A DNA stretch of 64,000 nucleotides from Caballeronia ptereochthonis (GCF_001545075.1 NZ_FCOB02000023.1:1-64000), one strand, 5' to 3'; shown: positions 25,025 to 35,569, numbered from the stretch's first letter. The notes: a model not told the origin generated them from the sequence alone. A program made the numbers and translations.

Positions 25025-26325
25025 TTGAACACAGAAGCCAATCAAGACTGGGTTGCCCGCTCGCTCGCCGCGGTGTGGCATCCGTGCACCCAGATGAAAC
25101 ATCACGAGCGCGTGCCGCTCGTGCCGATCGCGCGCGGCAAGGGCGCGTGGCTCTACGACCCGCAAGGCAATCGCTATCTCGATGCGATCAGCTCGTGGTG
25201 GGTCAACCTGTTCGGCCACGCGAACGACGACATCAACCAGGCGCTCAAGGATCAGCTCGACACGCTCGAACACGCGATGCTCGCGGGCTGCACGCACGCG
25301 CCCGCGGTCGAGCTGGCCGAGCGTCTTTCCGCCCTCACGCAACACACGCTCGGTCATGCGTTCTTCGCGTCCGACGGCGCATCGGCGGTCGAAATCGCGC
25401 TGAAGATGAGCTTTCACTTCTGGCGCAATCGCGGACACGGCGAGAAGCGCGAGTTCGCGTGTCTCGCGAACAGCTACCACGGCGAAACGATCGGCGCGCT
25501 CGGCGTGACCGATGTCGCCATCTTCAAGGACGCTTACGATCCGCTGATTCGTCACGCGCACGTGGTCGCGTCGCCGGGCGTGGTCGGCGTCGATGAAGCC
25601 ATCGCCGCGATGCGCGCGCTCTTCGAGCAACGGGCGAAGCATCTCGCGGCGGTGATCGTCGAGCCGCTCGTGCAGTGCGCGGCGGGCATGGTGATGTACG
25701 ACGCGTCGTATCTCACGCGCCTGCGCGCGCTGTGCGACGAGTTCGGCGTGCACCTGATCGCGGATGAAATCGCGGTCGGCTGCGGGCGCACCGGTACTTT
25801 TTTCGCCTGCGAGCAGGCCGGAATCTGGCCGGATTTCATTTGCTTGTCGAAAGGCATCAGCGGCGGTTACTTGCCGCTTTCGATCGTGCTCACGCGCGAC
25901 GACATCTACGCCGCCTTCTACGACGACGACGTCACGCGCGGCTTCCTCCATTCGCATTCGTACACGGGCAATCCGCTCGCGTGCCGCGCGGCGCTGGCGA
26001 CGCTCGACCTGTTCGAAAGCGCGAACGTGCTGGCGGAAAATCGACGCAAGTCGGCGCTGCTGCGCGAGGCGCTGCAGCCGCTCGCGTCGCATGATCGCGT
26101 GCGTCATCTGCGCGAGCGCGGCACGATCTTCGCGTTCGACGTCGAGATCGAAGACCGGACTTTCTCGCGCCGCTTCTTCACCAATGCACTGAAGCGCGAA
26201 TTGCTGATGCGCCCGATCGGCACGACGGTGTACATGATGCCGCCGTACATCCTTTCCGACGACGAACTCCTGCTCCTCGCGCAACGCACGCGCGACACGC
26301 TCGATGCCACGCTTGCGGAGGCGGC

Positions 26326-26329
<4 letters not shown>
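25025..26329 (+). CDS. bioA: Adenosylmethionine-8-amino-7-oxononanoate transaminase
   Basis: 434-residue PLP enzyme that converts KAPA to DAPA in biotin synthesis, using SAM as amino donor. Hallmarks are WHPCTQMK, SSWWVNLFGH, the NSYHGETIGALGV region, DEIAVGCGRTGTFFACEQ and the PLP lysine Lys276 in CLSKGISGG. The start is taken as TTG 25025 with GGGAG about 8 bases upstream. An earlier TTG at 24977 is possible but has no such site. It is the first gene of bioA-bioF-bioD-bioB, with its stop overlapping the bioF start. Confidence 0.95.
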
Positions 26330-27527
<1,198 letters not shown>

Positions 27528-27531
<4 letters not shown>

Positions 27532-28229
27532 CCGCTTTATCCCTGTTCGTCGCCGGAACCGATACGGAAATCGGCAAGACGCTCGTCTCTTCCGCGCTGC
27601 TGCACGGCTTCGTGCGCGCCGGCATGCGCACCGCCGCGATGAAGCCGATCGCCTCGGGCGCGATCGAGCGCGACGGCGTGCTGCACAACGAAGACGCCGA
27701 TCAGCTCGACGCCGCCGCTAACGTCGCCCTGCCGCCGGAAATCCGCACGCCGTTCATGATGCGCGAGCCGATCGCGCCGCATATCGCGGCGGCGCGCGAG
27801 GGCATCACGCTGGACATCGCGACGATCGTCGAGGCGCATCGCATCGCGCTGACGAAAGCGGATATCGTCGTCGTGGAAGGCGTCGGCGGCTTTCGCGTGC
27901 CGCTCGACGACACGCGCGACACCGCCGATCTCGCAGTCGCGCTGAATCTGCCCGTGGTGCTCGTCGTCGGCATGCGGCTCGGCTGCATCAGCCATGCGCT
28001 GCTCACCGCCGAAGCCATCGCCGCGCGCGGTTTGAAGCTCGCGGGCTGGGTCGCCAATCGCGTCGATCCGGACATGCTTTATCCCGACGAAAATCTCGCA
28101 ACGCTCGAGCAACGCCTCGACGCGCCGCTCATCGGCGTGATTCCGCATCTCGCGCCGCCGGATGCCGCGCGCGCCGCCGATCATCTCGACCTCGGCATTC
28201 TGACTGACCAGCTTCATCAAAAGGATTGA
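27528..28229 (+). CDS. bioD: Dethiobiotin synthetase
   Basis: 233-residue ATP-dependent carboxylase that closes the ureido ring, turning DAPA into dethiobiotin. The P-loop-like GTDTEIGKT is at residues 10-18. MKPIASGA and EGVGGFRVPL are the substrate- and Mg-binding segments. It overlaps bioF by ATGA and is followed 4 bases later by bioB, so the operon is tightly coupled. Length is normal. Confidence 0.97.
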
Positions 28230-28233
28230 ACCC

Positions 28234-29283
28234 ATGACGCAGCAAACCGCCACCCACACCGCCGCTCAAACCGCGCCGCAAGCCGACGCGCCCGCACGCT
28301 GGCGCGTCGCCGATGTCGTCGCGCTGTACGAGTTGCCGTTCAACGATCTGCTGTATCGCGCGCAGACCGTGCATCGCGAGCATTTCGATCCGAACGCCGT
28401 GCAGTTGTCCACGCTGCTGTCGATCAAGACGGGCGGCTGCGAGGAAGACTGCGCGTACTGTCCGCAGTCGGTGCATCACGACACCGGCCTGAAAGCGGAA
28501 AAGCTGATGGACGTCGACGAAGTGCTGAAGGCCGCCGAAGTCGCGAAGACCAACGGCGCGACGCGCTTCTGCATGGGCGCGGCGTGGCGCAATCCGAAGG
28601 ATCGCCACCTCGAGCCGATCAAGGACATGATCCGCGGCGTGAAGGCGATGGGGCTGGAGACCTGCGTGACGCTCGGCATGCTGGAAGCGCACCAGGCGCA
28701 GGGCCTGCGCGAAGCGGGCCTGGATTACTACAACCACAACCTCGATACGTCGCCGGAGTTCTACGGCCAGATCATCTCGACGCGCACGTATCAGGATCGT
28801 CTCGACACGCTCGAGCACGTGCGCGATGCGGGCATCAACGTGTGCTGCGGCGGGATCGTGGGCATGGGCGAGTCGCGGCGCGAACGCGCGGGGCTGATCT
28901 CGCAGCTCGCGAACATGGAGCCGTACCCGGAGTCGGTGCCGATCAACAATCTCGTGCAGGTGGAAGGCACGCCGCTCACCGGCACCGAGGCGCTCGATCC
29001 GTTCGAGTTCGTGCGCACGATCGCGGTCGCGCGCATCACGATGCCGAAAGCGATGGTGCGTCTGTCCGCCGGCCGCGAGCAGATGGACGAAGCATTGCAG
29101 GCGCTGTGCTTCGCCGCGGGCGCGAATTCGATCTTCTACGGCGACCAACTGCTCACGACGAGCAATCCGCAGGCGGCAGCGGACCGCAAGCTGATCGAGC
29201 GGCTGGGCATGCGCGCGGAGACGGCCCAGAATGTCAGCGTGGAGAATACCGAGCGCTCGTGCGGACACGCGCACGCGAACTGA
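28234..29283 (+). CDS. bioB: Biotin synthase
   Basis: 349-residue radical-SAM enzyme that inserts sulfur into dethiobiotin. The radical-SAM cluster motif is in KTGGCEEDCAYCPQS (C-x3-C-x2-C). YYNHNLDTSPEFY, CCGGIVGMGES and the C-terminal AGANSIFYGDQLLTT are family signatures, and the [2Fe-2S] auxiliary ligands fall in the expected segments. The last gene of the bio operon. The next gene, ghrA, starts only 17 bases later and may be read through. Confidence 0.98.
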   Translation: MTQQTATHTAAQTAPQADAPARWRVADVVALYELPFNDLLYRAQTVHREHFDPNAVQLSTLLSIKTGGCEEDCAYCPQSVHHDTGLKAEKLMDVDEVLKAAEVAKTNGATRFCMGAAWRNPKDRHLEPIKDMIRGVKAMGLETCVTLGMLEAHQAQGLREAGLDYYNHNLDTSPEFYGQIISTRTYQDRLDTLEHVRDAGINVCCGGIVGMGESRRERAGLISQLANMEPYPESVPINNLVQVEGTPLTGTEALDPFEFVRTIAVARITMPKAMVRLSAGREQMDEALQALCFAAGANSIFYGDQLLTTSNPQAAADRKLIERLGMRAETAQNVSVENTERSCGHAHAN

Positions 29284-29300
29284 ACTGAACTGACGCGGTC

Positions 29301-30242
29301 ATGAAAATCATCTTCTACGAAAAGAACGCCGATATCGACGCGTGGCTCGGGGGCTTCAGAAGCGAGCTGCCGGAAGCGGATCTGCGCGTATGGGAGCCGG
29401 GCGACACAGCACCCGCCGACTATGCGATCGTCTGGCGCGCGCCGCGCGAGCTCTTCGCCGATCGGTCCGACCTGAAGGCGGTATTCAATCTCGGCGCGGG
29501 CGTCGACGCGATTCTCGATGTCGAGCGCAAGGAGCCGGGCACGCTGCCGCCGAACGCGAAGCTCGTGCGTCTCGAAGACACCGGCATGGCGCAGCAGATG
29601 GTCGAATACGCGACGTACTGCGTGCTGCGCTATCTGCGGCGCTTCGACGAATACGAAGCCCTGCAGCGCGAAAGCCGCTGGGAAAAGCTGCCGCAGCATG
29701 CGCGCGAGTCGTTCACCGTCGGCGTGCTCGGGCTCGGCGTGCTGGGCGGTGAAGTCGCAAAGGGGTTGCTCAGGCTCGGCGTGCCCGTGCGCGGCTACAG
29801 CCGCTCGCCGAAGACGATCGAAGGCGTGCAGGTTCACGCAGGCCCCGAACGGTTCGATGCATTTCTCGACGGCGTGAAGGTGCTCGTCAACCTGCTGCCG
29901 CACACGCCCGACACCGAGGGCATCCTCGACGCGCGCACGTTCGGCAGGCTTGCGCGCGGCGCGTATCTGGTGAACGTGGCGCGCGGCCCGCATCTCGTCG
30001 ATGCGGATCTGCTCGCGGCGCTCGACAGCGGCCAGATCGCCGCCGCGACGCTCGATGTCTTCCACACCGAGCCGCTGCCGAAGGATCATCCGTTCTGGAT
30101 GCATCCGCGCGTGTCGGTCACGCCGCATATCTCGGCGGAAACGCTGCGCGAGGAAAGCATCGTGCAGATCGCCGGCAAGATCAAGGCGCTCGCGCGCGGC
30201 GAGCCGATCAGCGGCATCGTCGATTTCAGGCGCGGATACTGA
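29301..30242 (+). CDS. ghrA: Glyoxylate/hydroxypyruvate reductase A
   Basis: 313-residue D-2-hydroxyacid dehydrogenase that reduces glyoxylate or hydroxypyruvate with NADPH. The Rossmann motif GVLGLGVLGGEVAKGL is near residue 141. The catalytic Arg is in VNVARGPHLVD, the Glu in FHTEPLPKDHP and the His in TPHISAET. MAQQMVEYA is typical of the GhrA branch. It starts 17 bases after bioB and precedes HMG-CoA lyase by 27 bases on the same strand. The link to biotin is positional only. Confidence 0.93.
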   Translation: MKIIFYEKNADIDAWLGGFRSELPEADLRVWEPGDTAPADYAIVWRAPRELFADRSDLKAVFNLGAGVDAILDVERKEPGTLPPNAKLVRLEDTGMAQQMVEYATYCVLRYLRRFDEYEALQRESRWEKLPQHARESFTVGVLGLGVLGGEVAKGLLRLGVPVRGYSRSPKTIEGVQVHAGPERFDAFLDGVKVLVNLLPHTPDTEGILDARTFGRLARGAYLVNVARGPHLVDADLLAALDSGQIAAATLDVFHTEPLPKDHPFWMHPRVSVTPHISAETLREESIVQIAGKIKALARGEPISGIVDFRRGY

Positions 30243-30269
30243 GCGCAACGCAGATAAAAGGAGACAGCC

Positions 30270-31193
30270 ATGATTCCCGCCAAAGTGAAAATCGTCGAAG
30301 TCGGGCCGCGCGACGGCCTGCAGAACGAGAAGGAGTTCGTGCCCACCGAAACCAAGATCGAGCTCGTCAACCGGCTCGCGCGGGCGGGCATCGTGAATGT
30401 CGAGGCGACGTCGTTCGTCTCGCCCAAATGGGTGCCGCAGATGGCCGACGCCGCCGCCGTGATGGCCGGCATCGAGCGCCGCCCGGGCACGATCTACTCG
30501 GTGCTCACGCCGAACATGCGCGGCTTCGAAGCCGCGCTCGAAGCAAAAGCCGACGAAATCGTGATCTTCGGCGCGGCGAGCGAGGCGTTCTCGCAGAAGA
30601 ACATCAATTGCAGCATCGCGGAGAGCATCGCGCGCTTCGAGCCGGTCGCGCAGGCGGCGAAAGATGCGGGCATGCGGCTGCGCGGCAGTATCTCCTGCGC
30701 GCTCGGCTGCCCGTATCAGGGCGAAGTGAGCGTGGAATCGGTCGTGGACGTCGTCGAGCGGATGAAGGCGCTCGGCTGCGACGAAATCGATATCGCGGAC
30801 ACGATCGGCGTCGGCACGCCTGCGCGCACGCGCGAAGTGCTCGCGGCGGCCTCGAAGGTCTTTCCGCGCGAGCGGCTGTCCGGGCACTTCCACGACACGT
30901 ACGGGCAAGCCGTCGGCAACATCTATGCGGCGCTGCTCGAAGGCATCGAGATCTTCCACGCGTCGGTCGCCGGGCTCGGCGGCTGTCCGTATGCGAAGGG
31001 CGCGACCGGCAACGTCGCGACGGAAGACGTCGTCTACCTGATGAACGGGCTCGGCATCGAGACCGGCATCGATCTCGATCAGCTCGTCGATATCGGCGAT
31101 TTCATCTCGCGCGCTATCGGCAAGCCCAGTTCATCGCGCGCCGGAAAAGCGATCTTCACCAAGAAGCGCGACGGCGTCGCGGCCTGCGCCTGA
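30270..31193 (+). CDS. mvaB: Hydroxymethylglutaryl-CoA lyase
   Basis: 307-residue HMG-CoA lyase that splits HMG-CoA into acetoacetate and acetyl-CoA, the last step of leucine breakdown. The HMGL barrel starts VKIVEVGPRDGLQNEK. Metal ligands fall in GPRDG, SGHFHDTYGQA and the downstream Asn. The active-site Cys is in SVAGLGGCPYAKGATGN. GGAG lies 10-13 bases before the start. It fits the leucine theme of the LiuR-like region 14 kb upstream, but the other liu genes (ivd, mccA/B, gnyE) are not in the window. Confidence 0.96.
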   Translation: MIPAKVKIVEVGPRDGLQNEKEFVPTETKIELVNRLARAGIVNVEATSFVSPKWVPQMADAAAVMAGIERRPGTIYSVLTPNMRGFEAALEAKADEIVIFGAASEAFSQKNINCSIAESIARFEPVAQAAKDAGMRLRGSISCALGCPYQGEVSVESVVDVVERMKALGCDEIDIADTIGVGTPARTREVLAAASKVFPRERLSGHFHDTYGQAVGNIYAALLEGIEIFHASVAGLGGCPYAKGATGNVATEDVVYLMNGLGIETGIDLDQLVDIGDFISRAIGKPSSSRAGKAIFTKKRDGVAACA

Positions 31194-31209
31194 AGGACAA
31201 AGGAAACCG

Positions 31210-31704
31210 ATGATCGATCAATTACCCGATTCCGCGCGCCGCGTCGCGCTTTTGTTGAAAGAACGCGGCCATCCGCACGCCGTCGTGATGCTGCCGGAAA
31301 CCGGCAAGACCTCGGCGGAAGCAGCGGCCGGGCTCGGCTGCTCGATTGCGCAGATCGCCAAGTCGATCCTCTTTCGCCGCAAGGAAGACGACGCCCCCGT
31401 GCTCGTCATCGCGAGCGGCGCGAATCGCGTCGATGAAGCAAAGGTCACCGCGCGCGTCGGCGCATTGGCGCGCGCCGACGCCAGGTTCGTGCGCGAGAAA
31501 ACCGGCTACGCGATCGGCGGCGTGTGCCCGATCGGCCACGCGGTCACGCCCGTCACGCTGATCGACGAGGACCTGCTCGCGCTCGAGAGCCTGTGGGCGG
31601 CGGCCGGGCATCCGCATGCGGTGTTCAATCTGAGCCCGCAGGAGCTGATCGAGCTGACGGGCGCGCCGGTGGTCGACGTCGCGCTGCGCGAGAGCGTGAC
31701 GTGA
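31210..31704 (+). CDS. YbaK/EbsC-type aminoacyl-tRNA deacylase
   Basis: 164-residue trans-editing domain protein that hydrolyses mischarged tRNA (for example Cys- or Ala-tRNAPro). The conserved Lys is in AQIAKSILFR. The C-terminal part has the family segments EKTGYAIGGVCPIGH and AAGHPHAVFNLSPQEL. AAGGAAA lies just before the ATG, which comes 16 bases after HMG-CoA lyase. It is the ProX/YbaK stand-alone type. Exact tRNA specificity is not readable. Confidence 0.92.
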   Translation: MIDQLPDSARRVALLLKERGHPHAVVMLPETGKTSAEAAAGLGCSIAQIAKSILFRRKEDDAPVLVIASGANRVDEAKVTARVGALARADARFVREKTGYAIGGVCPIGHAVTPVTLIDEDLLALESLWAAAGHPHAVFNLSPQELIELTGAPVVDVALRESVT

Positions 31705-31717
31705 TGCGGGCCGAGTC

Positions 31718-32314
31718 ATGAGCGGCGTGGCGTCGCCTTGCGTCGACGTCTGCCGCATGAATCCGCAAACCGGCTTCTGCGATGGCTGCTTTCGAACCAT
31801 CGACGAGATCGCCGCGTGGGCCTCCTGCGACGACGACGAGAAGCGCGCCGTGCTCGCGCGCGTCGAAAGCCGTCGCCAGGGCGCGCGCATCGTGACGATC
31901 GGCGAGTCGTTCGAGGCGACGCTCGCGCTGCCGCCCGATTCGATCAGGCACTTCGCGACGCTCGTCAACGACCTCAACCCGCTGCATCACGACGACGCCT
32001 ACGCGCGCGCGAGCCGCTTCGGTTCGCTGATCGCGTCGGGCACGCAGCCGACCGCGCATTTGATGGCGATGCTCGCTACGCATTTCTCGCGAGACGCGCA
32101 GCCGCTCGGCCTCGAATTCGGCATCAAGCTGACCCGCGCGGTGAAGGCCGACGACGTGCTCACGATGCGCTGGCAAGTCACCGAAGCGAAGTGGAAAGCG
32201 AGCCTGAACGGCGATCTCGTGAAGCTCGATGGCGGCGCGAGCAATCAGCTCGGCGAGCCGGTGATGAAGGCGACGGCGACCATCGTCGTGATGCCGAAGG
32301 AGAGCGCGACGTGA
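31718..32314 (+). CDS. DUF1289 domain fused to a MaoC-like hydratase
   Basis: 198-residue protein with two parts. Residues 1-55 are a DUF1289 Cys-rich motif (SPCVDVCRMNPQTGFCDGCFRTIDEI) that likely binds a metal. From about residue 60 a MaoC/hot-dog fold follows (GESFEATLALPPDSIRHFATLVNDLNPLHHDD), with the hydratase-type D-x5-H spread over DLNPLHHDD and ASGTQPTAHL. No stop separates the parts. An internal GTG at 31892 could start the MaoC part alone. The end overlaps the next gene (GTGA). Probable role: (R)-specific enoyl-CoA hydratase-like activity. Confidence 0.85.
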   Translation: MSGVASPCVDVCRMNPQTGFCDGCFRTIDEIAAWASCDDDEKRAVLARVESRRQGARIVTIGESFEATLALPPDSIRHFATLVNDLNPLHHDDAYARASRFGSLIASGTQPTAHLMAMLATHFSRDAQPLGLEFGIKLTRAVKADDVLTMRWQVTEAKWKASLNGDLVKLDGGASNQLGEPVMKATATIVVMPKESAT

Positions 32315-33234
32315 ACGTCCTGCCGCAAGCGCTGCGAGAATCGACGACGGTGTTCGAGCGCGGCTGGCTCTCCTCGAACAACGTGCTCCTTGCCGGCGGG
32401 GAAGGGACGGCGATCGTCGATACGGGCTATGCGTCGCACGCGCCGCAAACGCTCGCGCTCGTGAAGCAGAAGCTGGGTGCGCGCAGGCTCGATCTGATCG
32501 TCAACACGCATCTTCATTCGGATCATTGCGGCGGCAACGCATTGCTTCAGCAAACCTACGCGTGCGACACGCTGATTCCCGCGAGCGAAGCGCGCTCCGT
32601 GCGCGACTGGGACGAGGAAGCGCTCACCTTCCGCGCGACCGGCCAGCGCTGCGAGCGCTTCGGCTTCACGGGCACGCTCGAAAATGGTGCCACGCTCGCG
32701 CTCGGCGGCTTCGACTGGAGCGTGCTCGGCGCGCCGGGCCACGATCCGCATTCACTCATGCTCCATTGCCCGGAAATGCGCGTGCTCATCAGCGCGGATG
32801 CGTTGTGGGAAAACGGCTTCGGCGTGATCTTTCCGGAACTTGAAGGCGAAAGCGGCTTCGCGGAGGAGCGCGCGGTGCTCGATCTGATTTCGCGTCTCGA
32901 CGTGGATGTCGTGATTCCAGGCCACGGCGCGCCATTCACGGACGTCGCGCGGGCGCTCGACGCCGCGTACTCGCGGCTCGACTACCTGCGAGCCGATCCC
33001 GCGCGCAATGCGAAGAACGCGCTCAAGGTGCTGATCGTCTTCAAGCTGATGGAAGTGCGCGCCATGACGTTCGACGCGCTGCTCTCGATGACTGAACAGG
33101 CCCGCTCGATGCGCGCCGCCGCCGACGCGCTCGCGCCGCCGGGCGAACGGCGCGCGCTGCTGGAAAAGATGATCGGAGAACTGGCGCGCGGCGGCTCGGT
33201 GACGGTGGACGGAGAAACCGTGTCGGTGGTTTGA
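32311..33234 (+). CDS. MBL-fold metallo-hydrolase
   Basis: 307-residue metallo-beta-lactamase-fold protein with HLHSDH (in NTHLHSDHCGG), GHDPHS, SADALWENGF and PGHGAPF as metal-site segments. A C-terminal helical extension follows from about residue 220. GTG 32311 is the start, with AAGGAG 8-13 bases upstream and a 4-base overlap with the DUF1289-MaoC stop, so it is translationally coupled. Likely a thioesterase or lactonase, substrate unknown. It differs clearly from the MBL protein at 15-16 kb. Confidence 0.9.
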   Translation: MNVLPQALRESTTVFERGWLSSNNVLLAGGEGTAIVDTGYASHAPQTLALVKQKLGARRLDLIVNTHLHSDHCGGNALLQQTYACDTLIPASEARSVRDWDEEALTFRATGQRCERFGFTGTLENGATLALGGFDWSVLGAPGHDPHSLMLHCPEMRVLISADALWENGFGVIFPELEGESGFAEERAVLDLISRLDVDVVIPGHGAPFTDVARALDAAYSRLDYLRADPARNAKNALKVLIVFKLMEVRAMTFDALLSMTEQARSMRAAADALAPPGERRALLEKMIGELARGGSVTVDGETVSVV

Positions 33235-33259
33235 ATCGAGCCGGGGGCGGAGTGAACGC

Positions 33260-33295
33260 CAAAAAGAAAGCCGCTTGTCAGCTACGGCAAGCGGC
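33260..33295 (-). terminator. Minus-strand intrinsic terminator
   Basis: 8-bp arms (33270-33277 and 33288-33295) with a 10-nt loop. On the minus strand it is followed by TTTCTTTTT (33261-33269). It lies between convergent genes and would end the dehalogenase-like transcript about 130 bases after its stop. Confidence 0.65.
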
Positions 33296-33423
33296 GGAAT
33301 CATATGGACGTGATCAACGTCCAGCGTATCGTAACGCGACACTTTTTCACGTGCATCGGTGCTTTCCCTACAAAACTTTAACGGCCACCTATACCCGCGT
33401 AAGATCGAGAGCCGGCGCGGGTT

Positions 33424-34314
33424 TCAGGGCGCATCGGCCTCGAAGAACGCCAGCATTTCGGCGAGCAGCGCATCGGGTTGCTCCTCGGGAATATAGTGCC
33501 CGCACGGCAGCGCGCGGCCGCTCACGTCGCGTGCGACGCGCCGCCATTCCGCGAGCGCATCGAAGCATCGCTCGATCACGCCTTCCTTGGCCCACAGCAC
33601 GCGCATCGGACACGCGATCTTCAGCCCGCGCTCGAGATCGGCGCGATCGTGCTCGAGGTCGATGCCCGCCGACGCGCGATAGTCCTCGCACATCGCGAAG
33701 ATGGCGCCGGGCGACGCCAGCGCGTCGCGATACGCCTGCAGCGCATGCGGCGCGAAGGGCGCGAGGCCCGCATGACGGTTGCCCATCACCCGATCGATAT
33801 ACGCATTCGGATTGCCGCCGATCAGCAGTTCGGGCAGCGGCGACGGTTGAATCAGAAAGAACCAGTGGAAGTACGCGGTCGCGAACTCGCGGTCCGTGGC
33901 TTCGTACATGGCGAGCGTCGGCGCGATATCGAGCAGCATCAGACGATCGACCGCGTCGGGGAAATCCATCGCCATGCGATGCGCGACGCGCGCGCCGCGA
34001 TCATGCGCGCAGACGAGAAAACGCTCGAAGCCGAAATGGCGCATCACGGCGACCTGGTCCGCCGCCATCGCGCGCTTCGAATACGGCGTGTGGCGCCCAT
34101 CGCTCTTCGGCTTGCCCGATGCGCCATAGCCGCGCAAATCCGTGGCGATCACCGTGAAATGCTTCGCGAGTTCGTTGGCGCATTTGTGCCAGATCTCGTG
34201 GGTTTGCGGGTGTCCGTGCAGGAGCAGCAGCGGCGGTCCGTCTCCGCCTTTCATTCCGACGATTTCGATGCCCTCCGCATCGACGCGAAACGGCTCGTAG
34301 CCTTCGAAAGACAT
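33424..34314 (-). CDS. Alpha/beta hydrolase, haloacetate dehalogenase-like
   Basis: 296-residue cytosolic alpha/beta hydrolase that keeps the fluoroacetate-dehalogenase residue set. The nucleophile is Asp105 in AHDRGAR, with Arg106 and Arg109 for the carboxylate. The acid is Asp129 and the base His273 (CGHYIPEE). The halide pocket is His150, Trp151 and Tyr212 (AYFHWFF, CEDYRAS). These match Asp110/Arg111/Arg114/Asp134/His155/Trp156/Tyr219/His280 of the Rhodopseudomonas enzyme. It is thus a candidate for hydrolytic defluorination or dechlorination of haloacetate. Soluble epoxide hydrolase is less likely. It is divergent from the nitronate monooxygenase gene. Confidence 0.85.
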   Translation of the reverse strand: MSFEGYEPFRVDAEGIEIVGMKGGDGPPLLLLHGHPQTHEIWHKCANELAKHFTVIATDLRGYGASGKPKSDGRHTPYSKRAMAADQVAVMRHFGFERFLVCAHDRGARVAHRMAMDFPDAVDRLMLLDIAPTLAMYEATDREFATAYFHWFFLIQPSPLPELLIGGNPNAYIDRVMGNRHAGLAPFAPHALQAYRDALASPGAIFAMCEDYRASAGIDLEHDRADLERGLKIACPMRVLWAKEGVIERCFDALAEWRRVARDVSGRALPCGHYIPEEQPDALLAEMLAFFEADAP

Positions 34315-34451
34315 GATGTTTTCTTGTTCGTGGCGTTGCGGATTATTGTAGGCGCGGGCGCACGATTGCTCATGCGTCCGCAGCCGCGCAAATGTGGAGA
34401 CCGAGGACTACTTCGGGAACGCCCCAAGTGCCATGAAGTGTGCTTTGCTTA

Positions 34452-34471
34452 TAATCGAACGATCGTTCGTT
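34452..34471 (+). promoter_or_regulatory. TATAAT box joined to a TetR-type palindrome
   Basis: A perfect TATAAT (34452-34457) is followed at once by the 14-bp perfect palindrome CGAACGATCGTTCG (34458-34471), the kind of site bound by TetR-family repressors. It precedes the nitronate monooxygenase start by about 85 bases. No TetR gene is in the window. The -35 region is weak. Confidence 0.6.
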
Positions 34472-34555
34472 GCTGTGATCGTGCGTGCCGATTCCCGCGC
34501 GACGCTCGTAGAATTGCGTCAACGCTGCACAGCACACCCTCAGGAGATTCGTGCC

Positions 34556-35518
34556 ATGGCATTACCCGCCATCCTGCAGCACCTCGCGTTGCCGGTCGTC
34601 GGCTCGCCGATGTTCATCGTCAGTTATCCGGAGCTCGTGCTCGCGCAATGCAAGGCGGGCATCGTCGGCTCGTTTCCCGCGCTGAACGCGCGCCCCGCCG
34701 GACTGCTCGACGAATGGCTCACGCAAATCCAGGCGTCGCTCGCCGAGCACAAGGCGGCGAATCCCGATGCGGTCATCGGACCGATCGCGGTCAACCAGAT
34801 CGTTCACCAGTCCAACGCGCGGCTCGAGCAGGACGTGCGCGTGTGCGTCGAGCACAAGGTCCCGATCTTCATCACGAGCCTGCGCGCGCCGGTCAAGGAG
34901 ATGATCGACGCGGTGCATTCGTATGGCGGTATCGTGCTGCATGACGTCATCAATCTGCGGCACGCGCAGAAGGCGCTCGAGGCGGGCGTGGATGGCCTGA
35001 TACTCGTCGCGGCGGGCGCGGGCGGCCACGCGGGCACGACGTCGCCGTTCGCGCTCGTCGGCGAAGTGCGGCGCATTTTCGACGGTCCCATCGTGCTGTC
35101 GGGCGCGATCGCCAACGGCGGCTCGATTCTCGCCGCGCAGGCGATGGGCGCGGACCTCGCCTACATGGGCACGCGCTTCATCGCGACGAAGGAGGCGCAC
35201 GCGCAGGAAAACTACAAGCGCGCGATCATCGATGCGAGCGCGGCCGACATCATCTACACGAATCTGTTCACCGGCGTGCACGGCAACTACATTCGCGAGA
35301 GCATCGTCAGCGCGGGGCTCGATCCTGACGCGCTGCCCCTCTCCGACAAGACCGCGATGAACTTCGGAGACGGCACGAGCAAGGCGAAGGCGTGGAAGGA
35401 CATCTGGGGCGCGGGGCAAGGCGTCGGGCTGATGAACGACGTGCCCAGCGTCGCCGAACTGGTCGCGCGGCTGAAGCGCGAGTACGACGACGCGAAGACG
35501 CGGCTCGCGATCGGCTGA
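34556..35518 (+). CDS. Nitronate monooxygenase (NPD-type FMN oxidoreductase)
   Basis: 320-residue FMN-dependent TIM-barrel enzyme that oxidises nitronates, or related NPD/enoyl-reductase-like activity. The start at 34556 has CAGGAG 10-15 bases upstream. Family segments are LALPVVGSPMFIVS, GIVGSFPALNARP, the active-site region VAAGAGGHAGTTSPFALV, and FMN-phosphate binding in VLSGAIANGG and GADLAYMGTRFIAT. It is single, behind a strong promoter/operator element, with a terminator after the stop. Nitronates such as propionate-3-nitronate are plant defence toxins, a plausible substrate. Confidence 0.9.
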   Translation: MALPAILQHLALPVVGSPMFIVSYPELVLAQCKAGIVGSFPALNARPAGLLDEWLTQIQASLAEHKAANPDAVIGPIAVNQIVHQSNARLEQDVRVCVEHKVPIFITSLRAPVKEMIDAVHSYGGIVLHDVINLRHAQKALEAGVDGLILVAAGAGGHAGTTSPFALVGEVRRIFDGPIVLSGAIANGGSILAAQAMGADLAYMGTRFIATKEAHAQENYKRAIIDASAADIIYTNLFTGVHGNYIRESIVSAGLDPDALPLSDKTAMNFGDGTSKAKAWKDIWGAGQGVGLMNDVPSVAELVARLKREYDDAKTRLAIG

Positions 35519-35537
35519 TTTTTCCCTGATGCAGAAG

Positions 35538-35569
35538 CGAAAACACCGCGCCCGGGCGCGGTGTTTTCG
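35538..35569. terminator. Bidirectional terminator between nitronate monooxygenase and porin
   Basis: Perfect 16-bp inverted repeat without a gap (35538-35553 and 35554-35569), with a GC core flanked by AAAA and TTTT. It can end both convergent transcripts. Confidence 0.85.
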
